Below, piece after piece: positions 41,965-46,927 of a stretch of DNA of 46,927 bases. The notes under the pieces are model-generated. The model was not told where the DNA came from and searched no databases. It saw nothing but the letters and a program-made list of their open reading frames with translations. A program made the position numbers and the translations under genes. Source of the stretch: an uncultured Clostridia bacterium (GTDB lineage Bacteria; Bacillota; Clostridia; Oscillospirales; Ruminococcaceae); the NCBI GenBank assembly GCA_947589355.1, contig CANPZC010000017.1, positions 1-46,927 of the forward strand, read 5' to 3'. Within the stretch, counting starts at the first letter, position 1; every line of letters starts with the position of its first letter.

Positions 41965-42419
41965 GCGCTTACGCGCAGCCTGCGGAGCAGAATTAGTGAA
42001 GAGTGAATAACGAATAATGAATAGTTTAGAGTTAAGGAGCGGCTTACGCCGCATATCTTAAATTCATGTCAAGAAAGGAAAAGTTTTCGATTGACCCTTT
42101 TTCAAAAGGGTCATCAGGGTCAAGGGGCGGAAGCCCTTTGTCGCCGTCCGCAGACGGCGAAATCCCCATACGGCAGGCGCTCCGCAAAGGGTGAATTTCA
42201 AAATAGTCCTGTGGACTATTTTGAAAGAGGGAACGCCCTGCAAGAGAGGGCGTTCCCTAGTTGTAGCGCATCGCTCTCTTTCCGCGTTCCATTATGGAAC
42301 GCCGTACAATATGAAAAATTCACAACAAGTAAATGCACAAAAATTTAGCTTACACAAAATTAGAAGATAACTAAATTACAGAGTAGCGGTGAACCGCTCC
42401 GCAGGTAGCGCGACAGCGC
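41965..42419 (+). mobile_element. MITE-like mosaic repeat, copy F
   Basis: 455 bp with imperfect terminal inverted repeats at 41965-41988 and 42396-42419. Modules in order: heptads (41992-42032), GCGGC/GCCGC, GACCCTTTT stem, GGGGCGGAAGCCC, CCGTC/GACGG, AGTCC-GTGGACT stem (42196-42226), GCAAGAG-loop stem (42229-42257), CGTTCC/GGAACG, right arm. It sits between ffs and dnaX. Confidence 0.85.
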
Positions 42420-42507
42420 GAAAAATATAGGCACTATTAGCACGCGCAAACGTCAGAAAACCATTTCTAACTTCTAACATCTCACTTCTGACCTCTAACA
42501 GAGAAAA

Positions 42508-42635
42508 TTCCGACACATAGGAGTGCAGGCGTGGCTGTGACACACAAAACAAACCGCTTAATGCTGCTCGGTTCCCCGCCTGACATGGTTCACAGCGTTT
42601 CATTGCACAGGACCTGCACACCTATAAGTCGGAAA
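42508..42635 (-). ncRNA. ffs: Signal recognition particle RNA (small bacterial type)
   Basis: About 128 bases on the minus strand. TTCCGAC..GTCGGAA, ATAGG/CCTAT and GTGCAGG/CCTGCA pair the ends into a long helix; the apical Ffh-binding part is GTGAACCATGTCAGG, loop segment GGGGAACCG, AGCAGC (42563-42584 region). The tetraloop is GGAA closed by GG/CC. It lies upstream of dnaX, a common clostridial position. Exact ends are uncertain by a few bases. Confidence 0.88.
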
Positions 42636-42686
42636 TTTCCGCGGCGACTTACCTGCTCTATTCAAGTTAAAAATACACTATTAGTT

Positions 42687-42715
42687 ATTATACCACACTT
42701 GCAAAAAAATTGCAA
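42687..42715 (-). promoter_or_regulatory. Sigma-A-type promoter of the SRP RNA
   Basis: On the minus strand TTGCAA (42710-42715), 17-base spacer, TATAAT (42687-42692). The start would be about 40 bases before the mature RNA, so 5' processing is expected. Confidence 0.75.
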
Positions 42716-42745
42716 GCACTTTTTGTACATTTGCTGCTCGCCCCC

Positions 42746-42774
42746 TTGACAGCGGCGTGAAACGGTGGTATAAT
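42746..42774 (+). promoter_or_regulatory. Consensus sigma-A promoter of the metal-uptake operon
   Basis: TTGACA (42746-42751), 17-base spacer, TATAAT (42769-42774): both hexamers are perfect. Confidence 0.9.
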
Positions 42775-42780
42775 ATGAAT

Positions 42781-42797
42781 ATGAAAACCGTTTTCAT
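42781..42797 (+). promoter_or_regulatory. Perfect palindromic operator, probable Zur/Fur box
   Basis: ATGAAAACCGTTTTCAT, an 8-1-8 perfect palindrome placed at the expected transcription start, just before the Fur-family gene. Fits autorepression of the operon by the regulator it encodes. Confidence 0.75.
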
Positions 42798-42816
42798 TTT
42801 TAAGAGGTGAACGAAA

Positions 42817-43236
42817 TTGCCGCAAAACAGCTACAAAACACGGCAGAGAACGCTTATACTGAACTGCCTGAAAGACAACAAAGACCGCCATATTACCGCC
42901 GAGGAGATACACGAATATCTTCTGCGAAGCGGCGAGAGCGTTGGCATGACGACTATTTACCGCAATCTTGACAAGCTTCTGAAAGAGGGGCAGCTGCGGC
43001 GGTATGAGCTTTCTCAGGGGCAGAGCGCTTGCTTTCAGTATGTTGACGGCGAGGGCGACTGCCGCGAACATTTTCACTTGAAATGCGAGGGCTGCGGCAG
43101 GCTGATACATCTTGATTGTGACGATCTATCGAAGCTATCAGAGCATATAGAAAGGGAGCACGCGTTTTATCTGAACAGCTCGAAAACGGTGCTTTACGGG
43201 CTGTGCGCCGACTGCAAAACGCAAAAGGACAAGTGA
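42817..43236 (+). CDS. Fur-family metalloregulator (Zur-like)
   Basis: 139 aa. Winged-helix part (TRQRTLILNCLKDNKDRHITAEEIHEYL...VGMTTIYRNLDKLLKEG) and metal domain with HFHLKCEGCGRLIHLDC and the C-terminal CADC: two CxxC pairs for the structural zinc, and His/Cys for the sensory site. TTG start with AGAGGTG upstream. First gene of an operon with a zinc/manganese ABC transporter, so Zur is the best guess, but the metal is not proven. Confidence 0.9.
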   Translation: MPQNSYKTRQRTLILNCLKDNKDRHITAEEIHEYLLRSGESVGMTTIYRNLDKLLKEGQLRRYELSQGQSACFQYVDGEGDCREHFHLKCEGCGRLIHLDCDDLSKLSEHIEREHAFYLNSSKTVLYGLCADCKTQKDK

Positions 43237-43237
43237 C

Positions 43238-44170
43238 ATGATACGCAAAAAACTTAGAATATTTGCTATAATTTTAGCCATGCTGCCAATGATGTTTATG
43301 ACCTCGTGCGGCGATACGGAAAACAGCGGCAGGCTCAGCATTGTTACTACCATTTTTCCGCCATATGACTTCGCGAGGGAGATAACGGGCGGCAGCTGCG
43401 ACATACGGATACTTTTAAAACCCGGGCAGGAGAGCCATTCTTACGAGCCGACGATAAAGGACATACTAGCGATAGAAAACTGCGATCTGTTCATCTACAC
43501 GGGCGGCGAGAGCGACGTTTGGGTGGAGGATATGCTTAACTCTTTTGACGAGCCCGTGAACGCTCTGCGGCTGGTAGATCTATGCGATGTTAAGGAAGAA
43601 ACAGAAATAGGCGAGGCGCACGACCACGAAGAAGAACATTCTATTGACGAGCACGTGTGGACATCGCTTAGAAATGCTCAGGATATTTGCGGCGGCATAT
43701 GCGATGAGCTTTGCAGAATAGACAGCGAAAACGCCGATGAGTACCAAAAAAGCTGCGCTGCATACTGCGAAAAACTAAATCAGCTTGACGGCGAATTTTC
43801 AAGCGTTGTAAACGGCGGCAAGCGCAAAACTCTGGTGTTCGGCGACCGCTTTCCGTTTAGGTATCTCGCCGATGATTACGGGCTGGAATGCTGCGCGGCA
43901 TTTTCGGGGTGCAGCGATGAAACAGAGCCCAGCGCGGCAACTTTTGCATACCTTATAGATAAGATAGAAAGCGAAGATCTGCCTGTGGTTTTGTATATAG
44001 AATTTTCTGCTGAAAACGCTGCGCGCGCTATTGCAGAGCAGACGGGGTGCGAGGCGCGTCTGTTGCATTCATGCCACAATGTTACGCAGGAAGAAATGGA
44101 AAACGGCGTCAGCTATATTTCGCTTATGGAAGAAAATTTGCAGGTGCTGAAGGAGGCGCTTTACCGATGA
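43238..44170 (+). CDS. Metal ABC transporter substrate-binding lipoprotein (ZnuA-like)
   Basis: 310 aa. Lipoprotein signal with lipobox MTSC (Cys24). Cluster A-I metal-binding fold: TTIFPPYDFAREITGG, KPGQESHSYEPTIKDILAIENCDLFIYTGGESDVWVE, a short acidic/His segment HDHEEEHSIDEHVWTS, FGDRFPFRYLADDYGL. Captures Zn2+ or Mn2+ outside the cell. It starts 1 base after the regulator stop; its TGA overlaps the next ATG. Confidence 0.9.
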   Translation: MIRKKLRIFAIILAMLPMMFMTSCGDTENSGRLSIVTTIFPPYDFAREITGGSCDIRILLKPGQESHSYEPTIKDILAIENCDLFIYTGGESDVWVEDMLNSFDEPVNALRLVDLCDVKEETEIGEAHDHEEEHSIDEHVWTSLRNAQDICGGICDELCRIDSENADEYQKSCAAYCEKLNQLDGEFSSVVNGGKRKTLVFGDRFPFRYLADDYGLECCAAFSGCSDETEPSAATFAYLIDKIESEDLPVVLYIEFSAENAARAIAEQTGCEARLLHSCHNVTQEEMENGVSYISLMEENLQVLKEALYR

Positions 44171-44877
44171 GTTTGCTGAAAGTTGAAGACCTTACCGTGC
44201 AGTATGACGGCAGTGAGGCGCTGAGCGGTCTGAGTTTCACTCTTGAGCAGGGCGATTATCTTTGCATAGTCGGCGAGAACGGCTCGGGCAAAAGCACGCT
44301 GATAAAGGCTCTGCTTGGTCTTAAAAAGCCTGACGGCGGCAGCATAACCTACCAAGGGCTGGCGCAGTCGCAGATAGGCTATATGCCGCAGCAGACCGAC
44401 ATTCAGCGCGATTTTCCTGCCTCGGTGATGGAAGTTGTGCTGACGGGCTGCCTTAAAGCGAACGGCAGGCGACCTTTCTTTTCCGCGAAAACAAAAAAGC
44501 TCGCGCTTGAAAACCTTGAAAAAACAGGCGCGGCGCAGCTTGCTAAAAAATGTTACGGCGAACTTTCGGGCGGTCAGCAGCAGAGGGTGCTGATGGCGAG
44601 GGCGCTTTGCTCTACCGAAAAGCTGCTTATTCTTGACGAGCCCGTTGCGAACCTTGACCCCAAGGCGACAGACGAGCTTTACGCGCTGATAGATGAGCTT
44701 AACAAAAAGCACGGCATAACCGTTATAATGGTATCGCACGACATACGCTGCGCGGCGATGCAGGCAGGCAAAATTCTGCACATTGACAAAACGCTTGTGT
44801 TTTTTGGCACGACGAACGACTACATCAACTCGCCCGAGGGCAGGCGGTTTTTAAGCCACTCTCACCACGATATTTAA
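44167..44877 (+). CDS. Metal ABC transporter ATP-binding protein (ZnuC-like)
   Basis: 236 aa. Walker A GENGSGKST, Q-loop MPQQTDIQ, signature LSGGQQQR, Walker B LLILDEP, H-loop VSHD. Overlaps the upstream stop (ATGA). The frame extends upstream to 44047 but that part is the substrate-binding gene. Confidence 0.95.
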   Translation: MSLLKVEDLTVQYDGSEALSGLSFTLEQGDYLCIVGENGSGKSTLIKALLGLKKPDGGSITYQGLAQSQIGYMPQQTDIQRDFPASVMEVVLTGCLKANGRRPFFSAKTKKLALENLEKTGAAQLAKKCYGELSGGQQQRVLMARALCSTEKLLILDEPVANLDPKATDELYALIDELNKKHGITVIMVSHDIRCAAMQAGKILHIDKTLVFFGTTNDYINSPEGRRFLSHSHHDI

Positions 44878-44895
44878 TATTTGGGGTACAATAAA

Positions 44896-45711
44896 ATGGA
44901 CAATATAATCAAACTTCTGCAAATGACTTTTATACAGCGCGCTTTGATAGTGGGCGTGCTGGTGTCGCTTTCGGCGGCTTTGCTTGGCGTGCCGCTGGTG
45001 CTGAAGCGGTACTCTATGATAGGCGACGGGCTTTCACACGTCGGCTTCTGCGCGCTTTCAGTCGCGGCGGTGATGAACCTCGCGCCCTTGTATTTTTCAA
45101 TACCTGTGGTAGTTATCGCGGCGTTTTTGCTGCTGCGGCTCTCGGGCAAAGAGAAGATAAAGGGCGATGCCGCAACGGCTCTGATAACCACAAGCGCGCT
45201 GGCTGTGGGGGTGATCGTTACGTCTTTCGGCAGCGGCATAACTACAGATATAAACAGCTATATGTTCGGCAGCATACTGACTATGAGCAGATCTGACGTG
45301 CGGCTGAGCATTGTGCTCTCTGTGGCGGTTCTGGTGCTGTTTGTGCTGTTTTACAACAGGCTTTTAGCAGTGACATTTGACGAAACTTTTGCTAAGGCCA
45401 CGGGCATAAAAGCTCAGCTTTACAATATGCTTCTCGCGCTCCTCACCGCGCTGACTATAGTGCTTGGTATGCGAATGATGGGTACTTTGCTTATATCGGG
45501 GCTGGTGGTCTTCCCTGCCCTGACCGCCATGCGCGTGTTCAAGCGTTTTCGCTCGGTTATGATATGCTCCGCGTGCGTTTCGGTGGTGTGCTTCGTGGTG
45601 GGTATAATCGCTTCGTATGTGTTCTCTACCCCTGCCGGCGCGAGCGTTGTGGCTGCGGATCTGCTGGCGTTTTTGCTGTTTTGGGCGATAGGCGCGGTCA
45701 AATACCGATAA
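44896..45711 (+). CDS. Metal ABC transporter permease (ZnuB-like)
   Basis: 271 aa, about eight hydrophobic helices of the ABC-3 family: FIQRALIVGVLVSLSAALLGVPLVLKRYSMIGDGLSHVGFCAL and GMRMMGTLLISGLVVFPALTAM. Completes the transporter. TTG 44881 is also in frame, but ATG 44896 fits the family and has GGGG upstream. It ends one base before the convergent XRE gene. Confidence 0.93.
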   Translation: MDNIIKLLQMTFIQRALIVGVLVSLSAALLGVPLVLKRYSMIGDGLSHVGFCALSVAAVMNLAPLYFSIPVVVIAAFLLLRLSGKEKIKGDAATALITTSALAVGVIVTSFGSGITTDINSYMFGSILTMSRSDVRLSIVLSVAVLVLFVLFYNRLLAVTFDETFAKATGIKAQLYNMLLALLTALTIVLGMRMMGTLLISGLVVFPALTAMRVFKRFRSVMICSACVSVVCFVVGIIASYVFSTPAGASVVAADLLAFLLFWAIGAVKYR

Positions 45712-45933
45712 TTACAGATATTTGTAGTGAATTTTCGTATCTGTAAGACCTAGGAGATAGTCAACGTTGGTTTTGTAAAAGTTTGCAAGGCGTATGAGCA
45801 CATCGGTAGGTATATCGCGCTGACCGAGTTCATAATTGCTGTATACCTGCTGTGAGCAGTGGAGCATTTCGGCTATATCGCTTTGTTTTAAGTCGGCATC
45901 TTCGCGCAGGTCGCGTATTCTTTTGTATTGCAT
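45712..45933 (-). CDS. XRE-family helix-turn-helix regulator
   Basis: 73 aa, essentially one HTH_3 domain: IRDLREDADLKQSDIAEMLHCSQQVYSNYELGQRDIPTDVLIRLANFYKTNVDYLLGLTD. GGAGGAG precedes the ATG. Upstream are five copies of a TACTGCAA half-site in both directions, so it probably represses itself. Target genes beyond itself are unknown. Confidence 0.88.
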   Translation of the reverse strand: MQYKRIRDLREDADLKQSDIAEMLHCSQQVYSNYELGQRDIPTDVLIRLANFYKTNVDYLLGLTDTKIHYKYL

Positions 45934-45950
45934 ATGATCTCCTCCAAATC

Positions 45951-46030
45951 GCAGTATGATATAAAAATTGTGCTATAAAAAATATATCATACTGCAATTT
46001 GTTGTACGATTTATACTGCAATTTGCAGTA
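45951..46030. promoter_or_regulatory. Operator array upstream of the XRE gene
   Basis: A 13-bp perfect inverted repeat GCAGTATGATATA/TATATCATACTGC (45951-45963 and 45983-45995) and an 8-1-8 perfect palindrome TACTGCAATTTGCAGTA (46014-46030). The shared half-site is TACTGCA(A). An A/T-rich promoter region lies between the arms. Confidence 0.7.
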
Positions 46031-46031
46031 C

Positions 46032-46434
46032 AGCACACGTTGACCGCCTGCAAACAGTCGTCCAAGTGCAGAAGAACCCTCTGCGAGGCTTCTTCCATAC
46101 CACACGTTGACCAACAGCACGCAAAACTATTAAACCCTGTCAAGAAAGGAAAAGTTTTCGGTCAAGCCTTTTGCAAAAGGCTTGCAGGGCGTGGGGCAGA
46201 GCCCCACAAAACACAGCGTGCGCTCTGCAAGAGGTGAATTTCTAAACAGTCCGGTGGACTGTTTAGAAAGAGGACAGCGGTCGCAAGCGACCGCGGGAAG
46301 AATTATTTCGCTTTTAATTTGGGGGGCGAAATAATTCTTCGGGCGTTCCCAACGGGAACGCTGCTCCTGCAAGAGAGAGCCTCTCCTTTGAGAAGACCCG
46401 ACAATTTTACCTGCGCGCGCTTGCGTGCGCAATT
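46032..46434 (+). repeat. Mosaic hairpin repeat, copy G
   Basis: Begins with the ACACGTTGACCGCC/AAGTGCAGAAGAACC module (46033-46100; inverted in copy B), then AAGCCTTTT/AAAAGGCTT (in place of the GACCCTTTT stem), GTGGGGC/GCCCCAC, the AGTCCGGTGGACT stem (46239-46269), GCGGTCGC/GCGACCGC, a 15-bp stem (46297-46311 with 46326-46340) with an inverted loop relative to copy E, and a terminal TGCGCGC/GCGTGCGCA hairpin. No terminal inverted repeat seen. Confidence 0.75.
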
Positions 46435-46522
46435 GCTATATTAAAGTATGCACTTTGAGCGTAAACCTGCGGCGTGGCGTATTGTCGTCATTATAGCCGC
46501 TTTTTTGGTCTTATGTAAGATC

Positions 46523-46530
46523 TTGTCGAA
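46523..46530 (+). promoter_or_regulatory. Candidate 0A box
   Basis: TTGTCGAA, a match to the Spo0A-binding consensus (TGTCGAA), 31 bases upstream of the spo0A -35. Confidence 0.55.
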
Positions 46531-46560
46531 AAGTTTTTTGAACGTTTTTGACTTTTGCTA

Positions 46561-46589
46561 TTGCATTTTGCAGTTTCATATGGTAAAAT
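46561..46589 (+). promoter_or_regulatory. Sigma-A-type promoter of spo0A
   Basis: TTGCAT (46561-46566), 17-base spacer, TAAAAT (46584-46589), about 57 bases before the ATG. Confidence 0.65.
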
Positions 46590-46646
46590 ATGGAAAGAGC
46601 TTAAAAACACTCAAAAAACAAATTAAACAAATGGAGGACGACAACT

Positions 46647-46927
46647 ATGAGCAGTAAGATCAAAATTTTGATTGGGGAAGAAAACAGTGAGAGCGGCGTA
46701 TGCGCAAATATGCTGAGAAGTCAGGGGTTCTATGTCATCACAAGGGCAAGCGACGGCAACGTTATCTATGAGGCGATAAAGGACGAAGCGCCCGATGTTG
46801 CGATAATAGAAGCCACTATGCCCGGCATTGATGCGATTGAGCTTTTGAAAAAGATAAACCGCTCGAACTACAAAAAGCCGCTTTTCATCGTGACGAGCAC
46901 TTACACAAACCCGTTTGTTGAAAAGTC
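46647..46927 (+). CDS. spo0A: Spo0A-type response regulator, N-terminal part (cut by window end)
   Basis: First 93 codons; the gene runs off the window. GGAGG lies 9 bases before the ATG. The receiver aligns with Spo0A: KIKILIGEENSE (acidic pair Glu11-Glu12 for Asp-Asp), APDVAIIEATMPGIDAIELLKKI, and FIVTSTYTNPFVEK. The aligned phosphorylation site is Glu55, not Asp. The DNA-binding domain is outside the window, so the name rests on the receiver, an upstream 0A box and the sporulation-type organism. Confidence 0.72.
   Translation, partial: MSSKIKILIGEENSESGVCANMLRSQGFYVITRASDGNVIYEAIKDEAPDVAIIEATMPGIDAIELLKKINRSNYKKPLFIVTSTYTNPFVEK

Noticed and set aside
1049-46432. CRISPR array made from the repeated palindromes
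   Set aside because: Repeats are far apart, mosaic and variable in stem sequence, with no regular spacers and no cas genes.
46448-46657. 69-aa ORF upstream of and overlapping the spo0A start
   Set aside because: No RBS before its ATG, it covers the promoter and 0A box of spo0A, and its tail is the spo0A ribosome-binding region in another frame.

Overview
The window looks like the chromosome of a spore-forming clostridial Firmicute, probably Oscillospiraceae/Ruminococcaceae. The basis is a sporulation set (spoIIID, a SpoVB-type flippase, sigH, a SpoVD-type PBP with PASTA domains, and the 5' end of spo0A), Gram-positive family members (RqcH, RqcP, TrmK/Nif3, DivIVA-like) and a meso-DAP-type MurE. 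TTG and GTG starts are common. No phage, CRISPR or ordinary transposase gene is seen.

Layout. 1-5100: carD, then convergent proC-yesL, spoIIID, and a SpoVB/MurJ-family flippase. 5230-7214: mazG, hup, rqcP, an M15 peptidase. 7821-12947 (minus): an apparent operon trmK-nif3-rqcH-gtrA, two small membrane proteins (one of 45 aa) and an orphan PstS-like protein. 13007-17646 (minus): a DUF1858 protein, a zinc-ribbon protein, a tRNA-like sequence, sigH, a lone class I fumarase beta subunit, a DivIVA-like protein, and corA preceded by a 23-codon leader ORF. 17818-31044 (minus): the division/cell-wall cluster mraZ-rsmH-ftsL-pbp-murE-murF-ftsW-murG-murA-ftsQ-ftsZ, without mraY, murD and ftsA. 31418-37622 (minus): phosphatase, rpiB, tsaB-tsaE, a DUF3810 protein, fhs. 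38335-41910: a DUF6291 protein, recR-ybaB-dnaX, and further upstream the SRP RNA. 42746-45711 (plus): a Fur-family regulator with a zinc/manganese-type ABC transporter behind a sigma-A promoter and a perfect palindrome. 45712-46927: an XRE regulator with its own operator array, then spo0A, cut by the window end.

The most unusual content lies between genes. At least seven copies of a MITE-like mosaic element (about 300-500 bp) occur at 665-1093, 7277-7769, 32451-32745, 32884-33183 (reversed), 37875-38298, 41965-42419 and 46032-46434. The best copies have about 25-bp terminal inverted repeats. Inside is a chain of hairpins whose stems differ strongly from copy to copy yet stay paired, and some modules are inverted between copies. 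No ORF is conserved in them, so they look non-autonomous and shaped by selection or a mechanism acting on secondary structure.

Two other points stand out. The corA leader peptide begins MNPDP, resembling the magnesium-sensing MgtL leader of enterobacteria, and the corA ribosome binding site lies in a hairpin. The Spo0A receiver has Glu in place of the phosphorylated Asp. All assignments come from reading the sequence and family knowledge; no database search was run.
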